This document shows positions 26,457-34,636 of a DNA stretch of 64,000 nt, piece after piece; positions within the stretch are counted from its first letter, which is position 1, and each line of letters opens with the position of its first letter. This DNA is from Pseudomonadales bacterium (GTDB lineage: Bacteria; Pseudomonadota; Gammaproteobacteria; Pseudomonadales; IMCC2047). The position numbers were made by a program, and so were the translations under genes. The notes under the pieces are model-generated. The model was not told where the DNA came from. It searched no databases and saw nothing but the letters and a program-made list of their open reading frames with translations. The DNA is taken from positions 310,001-374,000 of the forward strand of contig JACKNY010000003.1 of NCBI GenBank assembly GCA_024234615.1, read 5' to 3'.

Positions 26457-27481
26457 TACAAATTCTGATCGAGTTGACCGGTTCGCTGGAGATAGGTCAA
26501 TTGTTTTAACCGGGTAAAGGCACGAAATTCATACATACTCTGGGGCATTTGAATACGTTCAAACAGCTGCTTCAATTCGATAGCACCCTCTTTTGCGGTC
26601 CATCTTGCTTTGAACCCAGGCAGACACGTAGCAATCTTATCAAAGCAGACACGATAACTACGATTGTCTCCGCTGGGCAACCCGGTGGTTACTTCGCAAC
26701 CGGTAAACACGGAGGCAATAATCTCTGCAATCTCTCGAATTCGGTAATTCTCCGAACTATTCCCCACATTATAGACTTCACCGTTCACTGTGTTCGACGG
26801 TGCTTCAAGAGCACAGCGTAGCGCCTCACAGATATCCTCTATGTGAACGATTGGTCGCCACGGACTACCGTCGCTAATCATCGAGATTTTATGTTGAGTC
26901 CAGGCAAGGGCGCAGAGATCGTTAAGAACAATATCAAACCGCATTCTGGGCGAAGGGCCATATGCAGTTGCATTGCGCAAAAAAACAACGGTGAAATTCT
27001 CATCCGCCATCGCCTTGAGATCCCGTTCGACCAACGTTTTACACTGGGCATAGGCGGTTTGTGGATTGACCGGTGACGTCTCATCGACAAAATCAGTGAC
27101 TGCCGCACCATAGACACTGCATGAGGAAGCATAAACTAAACGCTTTACGCCAGCCTCGCGCGCGGCCTTGGCGATGCGTAGCGTACCCTGATGGTTAATC
27201 TCGAAGGTGACATCCGGACAATGTTCTCCCAGAGGATCATTGGACAGTTCGGCCAAGTGAATGACCGCTTCAAATCCCTCGAAATCAGCCGGCGTGACGG
27301 TGCGTAAATCCTTATAAAGGGTACGCGGTAACTCTGGCAGACCGATTGGATCAAGGTACAGCGTACCATCGCGATAGTAGCCCGAATCTAGACCAGTTAC
27401 CCTATGACCACGCGCAGCCAACCAGGGGGTGAGCCGCATGCCGATATAACCTTCACTACCAGTGACCAGAATATTCATCAC
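26441..27481 (-). CDS. NAD-dependent epimerase/dehydratase (extended SDR)
   Basis: A 346-residue nucleotide-sugar SDR. The NAD-binding start is ILVTGSEGYIGMRL, the serine motif is YASSCSVYG, and the Tyr-Lys pair is in TAYAQCKTLVE. RPIVHIEDICEAL and EVYNVGNSSENYRIREIAE are typical of sugar-nucleotide epimerases and dehydratases. The start (ATG at 27481, or the next ATG at 27478) overlaps the end of the methyltransferase gene by four bases. It could supply a 4-keto or reduced intermediate in the CDP-sugar pathway. Confidence 0.87.
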   Translation of the reverse strand: MMNILVTGSEGYIGMRLTPWLAARGHRVTGLDSGYYRDGTLYLDPIGLPELPRTLYKDLRTVTPADFEGFEAVIHLAELSNDPLGEHCPDVTFEINHQGTLRIAKAAREAGVKRLVYASSCSVYGAAVTDFVDETSPVNPQTAYAQCKTLVERDLKAMADENFTVVFLRNATAYGPSPRMRFDIVLNDLCALAWTQHKISMISDGSPWRPIVHIEDICEALRCALEAPSNTVNGEVYNVGNSSENYRIREIAEIIASVFTGCEVTTGLPSGDNRSYRVCFDKIATCLPGFKARWTAKEGAIELKQLFERIQMPQSMYEFRAFTRLKQLTYLQRTGQLDQNLYWSAR

Positions 27482-28710
27482 AGCACCTTCACTTCAGGGA
27501 TTGGTACTACAAACTGCCCACCCCAATCTCTAATCGCCGCCATCTGCTGCGTGATTTCCTCAGCCAGATTCCAAGGCAGTATCAGCACATAATCCGGGCG
27601 TGTTTGGAAAATTTGATCCGGGTGCAGAATAGGGATATGGGTTCCGGGCGTAAAGCGACCTTGTTTGTGTGGGCTTCTGTCGACGGTGTAATCAAGAAAA
27701 TCGGTACGAATACCACAGTAATTTAACAAGGTATTGCCTTTCCCCGGCGCACCATAGCCTACTACCTGCTTGCCCGCATGCTTGGCGGCAATTAAGAATT
27801 CGAGTAATTTGCGCTTGGTTTCGAATACCCCTTGCTCGAATTCTGCGTAGGTTTCCAGCTTATCGATACCAAATACCAGTTCCTGTTGCCTGAGCCGGTC
27901 TACGCCATCCGCTATTGCAAGCGAGGTATTCTCAGTGTGTCGCACAAAAATGCGTAACGAGCCACCGTGCGTAGGAAGTACCTCCACATCAAAGATTGTC
28001 AGTCCGTGATGGGCAAATGCCCGTTCAGCAACCAGAAAAGAGAGGTAGGAAAAATGCTCATGGTAAATGGTATCGAACTGCTTTTCTTGCATCAGTCGCA
28101 GCAGATGGGGGAATTCCATCGTGATGACACCACAGGGCTTAAGCAGTATTTTCATACCCGCAATAAAATCGTTCAGGTCAGGAACATGCGCGAGGACATT
28201 ATTGCCGATCAGCAGATCCGGCTTTGGGAGTTGCTCTACCAGTTCGTTTGCCAGCGCCTGTCCAAAGAACCGACTGACCGTTTCTATACCACGCTCAACC
28301 GCCACTTTGGCAACATTTGTAGCGGGCTCAATACCCAAGCAGGGGATGTTCTGTTTTACAAAGTGCTGGAGCAAATAACCGTCGTTGCTGGCGACCTCCA
28401 TCACCAACGAATCAGGTCTCAAACCAAAACGATCCAACATTGAATCACAGTACCGTCTGGCATGCTCGGTCCAGCTGTCGGAGTAAGACGAAAAGTATGG
28501 GTAATCGTCGTATATATCTTCTGGAGCGACGCATTCTGGCACCTGCACCAAGAAGCAATGCTCACAGACAAAAGCGTGTAGCGGATAAAAAATTTCTGCT
28601 TGATCGAGCTGATGAGGCTCGATATAAGTCTCACACAGGGGCGACATCCCGAGATCTATAAAGCTGTGCCGCAATGGCGCCAAGCATAATTGGCATACAG
28701 GATCAGACAT
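27478..28710 (-). CDS. SAM-dependent sugar C-methyltransferase-like protein
   Basis: A protein of about 410 residues in the family of sugar C-methyltransferases such as TylC3 and NovU. The N-terminal zinc-binding domain has CQLC and CEHC pairs (Methyltransf_13 type), the middle SAM domain starts VMEVASNDGYLLQHF, and the C-terminal domain (VVGYGAPGKGNTLLNY) is the Methyltransf_14 type found with C-methyltransferases. ATG at 28710 gives MSDPVCQLC; a TTG at 28740 is less likely. It heads the minus-strand operon. Branched-chain sugar formation is the best inference from its domains. Confidence 0.85.
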   Translation of the reverse strand: MSDPVCQLCLAPLRHSFIDLGMSPLCETYIEPHQLDQAEIFYPLHAFVCEHCFLVQVPECVAPEDIYDDYPYFSSYSDSWTEHARRYCDSMLDRFGLRPDSLVMEVASNDGYLLQHFVKQNIPCLGIEPATNVAKVAVERGIETVSRFFGQALANELVEQLPKPDLLIGNNVLAHVPDLNDFIAGMKILLKPCGVITMEFPHLLRLMQEKQFDTIYHEHFSYLSFLVAERAFAHHGLTIFDVEVLPTHGGSLRIFVRHTENTSLAIADGVDRLRQQELVFGIDKLETYAEFEQGVFETKRKLLEFLIAAKHAGKQVVGYGAPGKGNTLLNYCGIRTDFLDYTVDRSPHKQGRFTPGTHIPILHPDQIFQTRPDYVLILPWNLAEEITQQMAAIRDWGGQFVVPIPEVKVL

Positions 28711-28945
28711 CACAGCCCCAGAGGCGTTGCCCCAATTCAACTGATTGTCCGCATCCAGTAAGTTTGAGCTTCAACTTTTTTGATCCTGTTTTTGCATTAC
28801 CTAAGGGTATACGTAACTTTCTGGCTTTGGAAGAGCGAAATTATGAGGCGTTATTTTGGCTTTTTAGACAGCTATAAGGAAGGCCACTTCAGGGAGTGGA
28901 TATAATGGTAAATGGTGTGAAGCTATTTTTTGCAATTAGTAAGTT

Positions 28946-29022
28946 TGGCGCCCCCGGAGAGATTCGAACTCCCGACCAACCGGTTCGAAGCCGGTTACTC
29001 TATCCAACTGAGCTACGGAGGC
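28946..29022 (-). tRNA. tRNA-Arg (anticodon TCG)
   Basis: A 77-base tRNA on the minus strand. The acceptor stem pairs GCCTCCG with CGGGGGC, the D-arm reads TAGCTCAGTTGGATAGAG, the anticodon loop is CTTCGAA with anticodon TCG, and the T-arm contains GTTCGAATC. The discriminator base is G and CCA is encoded. It flanks the glycan locus, whose minus-strand operon starts about 235 bases downstream. The 205 bases between them hold no gene I can support. Confidence 0.95.
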
Positions 29023-29430
29023 GCATAAGAGAGCGGCTATTCTACCAGCGTATTACCAACAGCTCTATAGGCTGGTAATATCATTTTTATGCTTATTTCT
29101 GTCAACGAATTATTTACCTTCCTGTTCGCCCGAGCATTACCTTTTTGAGAATTACAGCACATTTTCCTCGTGCGGTACTCATGCCAGTACGCACTGATAC
29201 AACCTCTTAATAAGAATTTGGCCTTTCTGTTTTGCCTTGAGCGTAAACCGCAAAGCATGGGTTGGGCTTGATCTCCCTCAATCCCCGAAGCCCTTATCAA
29301 GCCTTTCTCGATTATCTGTTTTCCCGCCTGCAATTAATCGTTATAATTGCCCGCTAAAAACATAGTCAGTTTTGATTAACATTAATTGCGCGTTAAAGGG
29401 GTAGTTGTAGTGATTGGCCATAACAACAAA
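29023..29430. other. Intergenic region without a supported gene
   Basis: About 400 bases between the tRNA promoter side and the cytochrome gene. An open frame on the minus strand (29037-29333) has no family features, so I do not call it. The promoter of the tRNA on the minus strand and that of the cytochrome gene on the plus strand should lie here, but I see no clear consensus. Confidence 0.5.
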
Positions 29431-29892
29431 ATGAAGCACAGAGGTTTATTTCTTTTTCTTTCATTCACCACAGCATTTTTTGCAACTACTTCTGTGCGCG
29501 CTGACAGCGACTCAGAAGCCGATATCATCGCACGCATCAAACCTGCTGGTGTCGTCTGTGTCGCCGGTGAACCGTGCGAACAAGATGCACCTGCCGTTGC
29601 TGCTGCAGCTCCTGCAAACGCTGCGTCAAGCGCCGCACCAGCAGCAGCCGGACGTTCTGGCGAAGAGGTTTATAATAGTTCCTGCGCATTATGTCACGGA
29701 GCGGGCGTCGCTGGGGCACCAATAGTCGGCGACAAAGCCGCTTGGGCGGGACGTATCGCTAAAGGTGTGGATGCTTTGGTGAATAGCGCTATTAATGGTA
29801 TCAACGCAATGCCTCCCCGCGGCACTTGTATGAGTTGCTCAGATCAGGAATTGCAAGCAAGCGTCCAATACATGGTTGATAGCAGCAAATAA
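29431..29892 (+). CDS. Cytochrome c5-like c-type cytochrome
   Basis: Periplasmic mono-heme cytochrome of 153 residues. A signal peptide ends near residue 24 (TTSVRA-DS). A long Ala/Pro-rich linker (about 50-73) leads to the heme domain. The heme site is CALCH at 85-89 and the methionine ligand lies in INAMPPRG. The pair of cysteines in GTCMSCSD is the extra disulfide that marks cytochrome c5. It likely carries electrons to a terminal oxidase. The ATG at 29431 is preferred over in-frame upstream starts because it places the signal peptide correctly. Confidence 0.9.
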   Translation: MKHRGLFLFLSFTTAFFATTSVRADSDSEADIIARIKPAGVVCVAGEPCEQDAPAVAAAAPANAASSAAPAAAGRSGEEVYNSSCALCHGAGVAGAPIVGDKAAWAGRIAKGVDALVNSAINGINAMPPRGTCMSCSDQELQASVQYMVDSSK

Positions 29893-30020
29893 TTAGAACT
29901 CTAGGCTGACGTTAACTGAGTTTATAAAGAGGTGTGTACAAAAATATATGAGTTGGCATAGTCTGCCAGCGCGTACTTTATTTCGATTAATTCGATCCAT
30001 AATGCTGATCTAAATGGGCT

Positions 30021-31772
30021 ATGAATATATTAGAACAAAGCATACGGAGTGAGCTGGTACGCATTCTGCTGGTCAATGATCAGCACACAGAGCGTTTATT
30101 TTTAGACTATGTGTTGCAGCAAATCGAAGGCTTAAATTACGAATTAACCTGGTGCTGTACGGTAGGAAAAGCACTACGAGTGCTTGCTAACGAAAGCTTC
30201 GATATTATTTTTACCGAATACCTCTTCAGTAGCGAAACCGGCAACGAGTTTCTCGGCGAAGCCAAATCCCTTAATCCATCCGCGCAAATAATTGTTGTTA
30301 GCGCAGAGATGGACAGCACTCTGGGCACCTCGCTAATCAAAGCGGGCGCAACGGATTATTTGGCAAAGGGAGAAACCAATGTCTTTTCCTTGGAACGCTC
30401 ATTGCGCTACGTGTTGCAACTAAGAAAAGCGCACCAACAACTATCCTATCACGACCATTACGATGGCCTGACCGGCCTAGTCAATCGTACGCTTTTTAAT
30501 GACCGCCTAAGCCATGCTATTCAGCGCGCCGAAAGGTCACGGCAGAAAGTGGTATTGCTGGTGATTAATCTGGATAATTTTAAAAACATCAACGTCTCCT
30601 ATAGCCGTGAAGCAGGCGACATGGTGATCCAGGCCGTGGCGAACCGGTTACAATCCTGTGTTCGCAAAAGCGATAGCTTAGCACGCAGTAGCGGTGATGA
30701 ATTTGCGGTAATCCTCGAGGGTGTGACTGCGGATTCGGACGTTTTGCGCATGGTCCACCAAATCATTGATGAACTGAGTAAGCCATACAGCGTTCCCGGC
30801 GATCAAACACACATGGGTTGTAGTGTAGGTATTTCCTTCTACCCTGCGGCGGGTGTTAATGCTGAATCTCTGCTCCGCGCTGCCAATCTAGCCATGAGCC
30901 AAGCAAAAACAGAACGCGGCTGTAGCTATTGTTTCTACACCAGGGAGTTAAGCACCAAAGCTTCCAATCAGCTAGTGATGGAAGCCGAATTCAGGCGCGC
31001 GCTGCGACGTAATGAATTTCGTTTGCTGTTTCAACCTCGCATCGATATCGCTACCGGAGAAATCGTTGGCATGGAAGGTCTCATCCGCTGGCAACATCCG
31101 ACGCGCGGCTTGTTGTCCCCCGATGAATTTATCCCGCTTGCCGAGGAAACCGGGTTGATCGTCACCATGGGTTATTGGGTGATCCATCAGGCTTGTCTTT
31201 CGCTAAAATTGTTACAGGAGCAAGGCTCCAAAGTTAACATTGCGGTGAACCTTTCTTTCCGCCAGTTTCAGGATAAGAACCTGAAAGAAACTGTTGCCAA
31301 GATTATTCGTAAAACCCAGGTCGATGCACGGTACCTTGAGTTTGAACTCACCGAAACAGCAGTCATGGCCAACGAAGATGAAACCCGCCGCTGCATGGAT
31401 GGCCTCAGTAAATTAGGCGTACACTTTTCGCTGGATGATTTCGGCACTGGCTACTCCTCTTTCGCCCATATTCAAGGCCTGCCAATCACCTCGCTAAAAG
31501 TTGATAAGAGCTTTGTCCAAAATGCCGTCAACAAAAAAGGGGATGCCGTGATTGTGAAGGCCATTATTAATTTAGCGCACAATCTCGGTATGGAAGTTAT
31601 TGCCGAAGGCGTTGAAAGTTTTGATCAGCTCGCCTTATTACGTGATTTCAAATGTGATCAAGTACAGGGTTATTTTTATAACAAGGCAATATCATTTGAT
31701 AATATCTGCAACAGCCTCCTACAACAGGGTGACAAGCTTGGCGAGGAGGTCGTTGCGTCAATCGTCGTTTGA
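30021..31772 (+). CDS. REC-GGDEF-EAL cyclic-di-GMP signalling protein
   Basis: A 583-residue protein with three domains. The receiver domain (about 12-130) has Glu66 in IIFTEYLF at the place of the phospho-accepting Asp and keeps the lysine in YLAKGE. The GGDEF domain (about 147-305) reads SGDEF at 224-228. The EAL domain (about 320-570) has EGLIRW at 352 for EAL, with VNLSFRQF, FELTETAV, DDFGTGYSS, LKVDKSFV, AEGVE and QGYFY all kept. From these the EAL half probably hydrolyses c-di-GMP, while the cyclase half is doubtful. No partner kinase gene is adjacent. Confidence 0.92.
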   Translation: MNILEQSIRSELVRILLVNDQHTERLFLDYVLQQIEGLNYELTWCCTVGKALRVLANESFDIIFTEYLFSSETGNEFLGEAKSLNPSAQIIVVSAEMDSTLGTSLIKAGATDYLAKGETNVFSLERSLRYVLQLRKAHQQLSYHDHYDGLTGLVNRTLFNDRLSHAIQRAERSRQKVVLLVINLDNFKNINVSYSREAGDMVIQAVANRLQSCVRKSDSLARSSGDEFAVILEGVTADSDVLRMVHQIIDELSKPYSVPGDQTHMGCSVGISFYPAAGVNAESLLRAANLAMSQAKTERGCSYCFYTRELSTKASNQLVMEAEFRRALRRNEFRLLFQPRIDIATGEIVGMEGLIRWQHPTRGLLSPDEFIPLAEETGLIVTMGYWVIHQACLSLKLLQEQGSKVNIAVNLSFRQFQDKNLKETVAKIIRKTQVDARYLEFELTETAVMANEDETRRCMDGLSKLGVHFSLDDFGTGYSSFAHIQGLPITSLKVDKSFVQNAVNKKGDAVIVKAIINLAHNLGMEVIAEGVESFDQLALLRDFKCDQVQGYFYNKAISFDNICNSLLQQGDKLGEEVVASIVV

Positions 31773-32092
31773 AGCGCTTGAAGCTAGTGATTTAGGGATT
31801 AGCTCAAAAATCAATTTCTGGAAAGCTATCCCAAAAAATATGGTTGCACAATCAATCATGTCTAAACCTTATCATTCTATTGATGCTTTTCCTTAATAAC
31901 CAATCAAGCCATCCAAGACCGCATAAATCCCATTAATAAAAAATATAATTTATATGGTTATCTGTAATATAACCATATTTAGGGTTTTTTTAGACAATAT
32001 CAGCTGATAAAACCCTTTTTAACCCCATTAATAATTGATTTATTCGATATTGATTGATAAGGTTTAACGCCGTCTTCTTATAGAAACTGCTC
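31773..32092. other. AT-rich intergenic region with two inverted repeats
   Basis: About 320 bases without a supported gene. An atatggtta/taaccatat inverted repeat lies at about 31952-31977, and a second hairpin with a T-tail follows at 31981-32020. The region separates the c-di-GMP gene from the MFS operon. Confidence 0.5.
31981..32020 (+). terminator. Candidate terminator after the c-di-GMP gene
   Basis: An agggtttt/aaaaccct inverted repeat encloses the palindrome atcagctgat and is followed by five T. It is a weak but plausible intrinsic terminator about 210 bases after the stop codon. Confidence 0.45.
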
Positions 32093-33274
32093 ATGTATCA
32101 AGACCGTAACAACCGCATCGACCGCGATGATTGGCGCACGATTATTGCCAGCATCCTATTTTCTAAGACGGCCGTTGCCCCCTTTGCGATAGCACCTTTT
32201 CTGATCGGTGGCTATATAGACCACCTTGGCCTTAGCACTGCACAGGCGAGCCAGACCTTATCGGTGGAGATTTTCGCACTTGCCATATCAAATGCGCTGG
32301 CCTTTTTCTGGATCAGCCGTGCCGCTTGCCGGGTCTGGGCTCAACGGCTGTTATTTACACTGATTGCACTTAATATTTCCTGTATCTACACCCCGGGGTT
32401 TGAGGTGCTTCTGGTGCAGCGGGCTTTAGTTGGGGCAGCCGAGGGTTCGTTATTAGCGTTAGGGTTTGGTCTATTGGGAAATACTCGGCGGCCTAACCGT
32501 AATTTCGGCTTATACTTTGCCGTCTCGCTATCGGTCGGTGCTATTAATATTCAAATCCTTCCGTTGTTTCTGGATACAGCCGGAGTGACCGGGCTGTTTA
32601 TCAACCTTTCCCTCTACGCGGTAATTAGTCTGGCAGGGTCAGTTTGGGCACAGAAAGTCAGTATCAGCGAAGTGAATCTTACCGAAGAGGACGCTAAGCG
32701 AGCTACCACTACGTCTGCAGGGATAAACTTTCCGTTGCTGCCATTAGGATTTTTATTGCTGGCAAACTATGTTTACTTTATCGGCCAGGGAGGTGTCTGG
32801 TCTTTTCTCGAACGGCTGGGACTACAGCAACAACTCGAGTTAACGGGGATTGCTAATGCGCTGGCTATATCGCTATTTGCAGGAGTTGCTGGCGGCTTCA
32901 CCGCCAGTTGGCTGGATTTAAAGCTAGGCCGTATCATTCCGTTATTGCTGGCAATCGCTTTTGCGGTCGCCTCTATATTCATACTTTGGTGGACACAGGG
33001 AGTCGTTGCTTTTACCCTTGCCGCTTGTCTGTTCAATTACGGCAACAATTTAGGACACCCCTATGTCTTAGGTTTCGCTGCTAAGATTGACAAGAGCGCC
33101 CGTTTAACGGTGTTGAGTGGCGCCCTGCATACCGGCGGGCAAGCAACCGGTCCATTGGTTGCAGGAATGTTAGTGGTTAGCCCAGACTTTACTAATGTCC
33201 TCTGGCTGGGGTTGGGAGCATTCCTGATGACAGTGGTTCTGTTTGTGCCTGTGGCGGTGCTTGCGCGCAAGTAA
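32093..33274 (+). CDS. MFS transporter
   Basis: A 393-residue inner-membrane protein with about 12 hydrophobic segments, the major facilitator pattern. An acidic/basic N-terminus (RNNRIDRDDWR) precedes the first helix. No family-specific motif identifies the substrate. The FAD oxidoreductase gene starts 4 bases after its stop, so the two form an operon and the transporter may import the amine or amino acid that the oxidase uses. Confidence 0.85.
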   Translation: MYQDRNNRIDRDDWRTIIASILFSKTAVAPFAIAPFLIGGYIDHLGLSTAQASQTLSVEIFALAISNALAFFWISRAACRVWAQRLLFTLIALNISCIYTPGFEVLLVQRALVGAAEGSLLALGFGLLGNTRRPNRNFGLYFAVSLSVGAINIQILPLFLDTAGVTGLFINLSLYAVISLAGSVWAQKVSISEVNLTEEDAKRATTTSAGINFPLLPLGFLLLANYVYFIGQGGVWSFLERLGLQQQLELTGIANALAISLFAGVAGGFTASWLDLKLGRIIPLLLAIAFAVASIFILWWTQGVVAFTLAACLFNYGNNLGHPYVLGFAAKIDKSARLTVLSGALHTGGQATGPLVAGMLVVSPDFTNVLWLGLGAFLMTVVLFVPVAVLARK

Positions 33275-33278
33275 CCAT

Positions 33279-34544
33279 ATGGATGAGCGGCTAAAGATAC
33301 TTGTCATCGGCGCCGGCATTATCGGTACTCATTGCGCCCTGCAACTGCATAAACGTAAGCCTGATGCGGCTATTTTAGTGATTGATCGCAGCCCTTTCTC
33401 CTACGATGGAGCCTCATCCGGCAACATGGCCGGCTTTGCCACCTGCGAAGTACAACCGTTGGCAACCTTGACCAATGTGGTACGTGGTGTCAGCTGGATG
33501 ATGAACCCGTTGGCTCCCTTCACCTTGCGGCCATCCTCGCTACCGACACTAATGCTCTGGCTCAGAGGATTCGTGAAAGCGGCTATGACACCGGGCCACT
33601 TTGCCCATGTAGTTGCTGCACAGGAATCTCTGATGTCACGAGCCTATGATGCGCATATTGATGTCATAGGAGATACACCGCTACGCTCATTAATTAGCAC
33701 AAAAGGAGCGCTGGCTCTGTATAAAAGCCCGCAGCGATTACAGCGGGATTGGAATAACCGCTGGCGACTATTTCGTGCTCGTGGCGAGGCTTGCCATAGG
33801 CTAGGGGGCGCGGAATTAAAGCAGAACCTCCCGGGTCTAGATTCACGCATTCAGCATGCCATCCACATTCCGTCCATCCGTTATTGGGCCGACCCGGCAA
33901 CATTGTTAGCGGGTCTGCATGATCTTGCACGTCAGCGTGGCATCGATATTCATATCGGTGATGTGTCAACAATTGAATTACGGGAAGGCAATAGTTCCAG
34001 TGTGCGGCTCAACGAAGGGGAGTCAATCGGATTCGATAGGCTTGTCATTGCTGCAGGTGCCTGGTCTAAATCACTTTGTCAATTTGTCGGTGACAACGTG
34101 CCACTAGACACAGAAAGGGGTTATGCAACAACACTTTCTGCGGCGGGGGCTTCAATTCAACATCTACTGCTATTCCCGGATGACGAGTTTGTTGCAACTC
34201 CGCTAACAGCGGGTCTGCGTTTGGGTGGCACCGTAGAGCTGGCGGGACTGGAAGCACCACCTAATTATCAGAGAACAGACCTGCTGGCCCGTAAGATTAA
34301 GGACTATTTCCCCCTCATCAACACCTCGGTACGCAAATCCTGGATGGGCCATCGACCTTCAACACCAGATGGTCTGCCAGTCATTGGGGTAAGCCCCCGT
34401 GCGTCAAATGTATTTTACGCTTTCGGGCATGGACATGTCGGCATGACGCAATCGGCAATTACCGGCAAATTAATCGCCCAGGTGCTGTGCAAAGAGCCTC
34501 CAGAGGTAGATATTACCCCTTTTAATATTGGGCGCTTCGATTAA
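33279..34544 (+). CDS. FAD-dependent oxidoreductase (DAO/DadA-like)
   Basis: A 421-residue flavoenzyme of the D-amino acid oxidase/DadA superfamily. The FAD-binding start is KILVIGAGIIGTHCAL with the glycine-rich GxGxxG. SSGNMAGFA is the FAD-contact segment, and GHRPSTPDGLPVIG and FYAFGHGHVGMTQS close the fold as in DadA. The ATG at 33279 is used; an upstream in-frame start would run into the transporter gene. The likely reaction is oxidative deamination of an amino acid or amine, but the substrate is not known. It forms a tight pair with the preceding MFS gene. Confidence 0.87.
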   Translation: MDERLKILVIGAGIIGTHCALQLHKRKPDAAILVIDRSPFSYDGASSGNMAGFATCEVQPLATLTNVVRGVSWMMNPLAPFTLRPSSLPTLMLWLRGFVKAAMTPGHFAHVVAAQESLMSRAYDAHIDVIGDTPLRSLISTKGALALYKSPQRLQRDWNNRWRLFRARGEACHRLGGAELKQNLPGLDSRIQHAIHIPSIRYWADPATLLAGLHDLARQRGIDIHIGDVSTIELREGNSSSVRLNEGESIGFDRLVIAAGAWSKSLCQFVGDNVPLDTERGYATTLSAAGASIQHLLLFPDDEFVATPLTAGLRLGGTVELAGLEAPPNYQRTDLLARKIKDYFPLINTSVRKSWMGHRPSTPDGLPVIGVSPRASNVFYAFGHGHVGMTQSAITGKLIAQVLCKEPPEVDITPFNIGRFD

Positions 34545-34636
34545 TTCACCGCAAAAAGGTGCCAAAAAGTAGTGCATTTTACGGTATCCTTATTTTGGCT
34601 AAACACGACCGAGGTAATATAAAGAAGGGGAATCTG

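Noticed and set aside
29037..29333. Minus-strand open frame of 98 residues upstream of tRNA-Arg
   Set aside because: No recognisable domain, unusual composition and no clear ribosome site; more likely chance.
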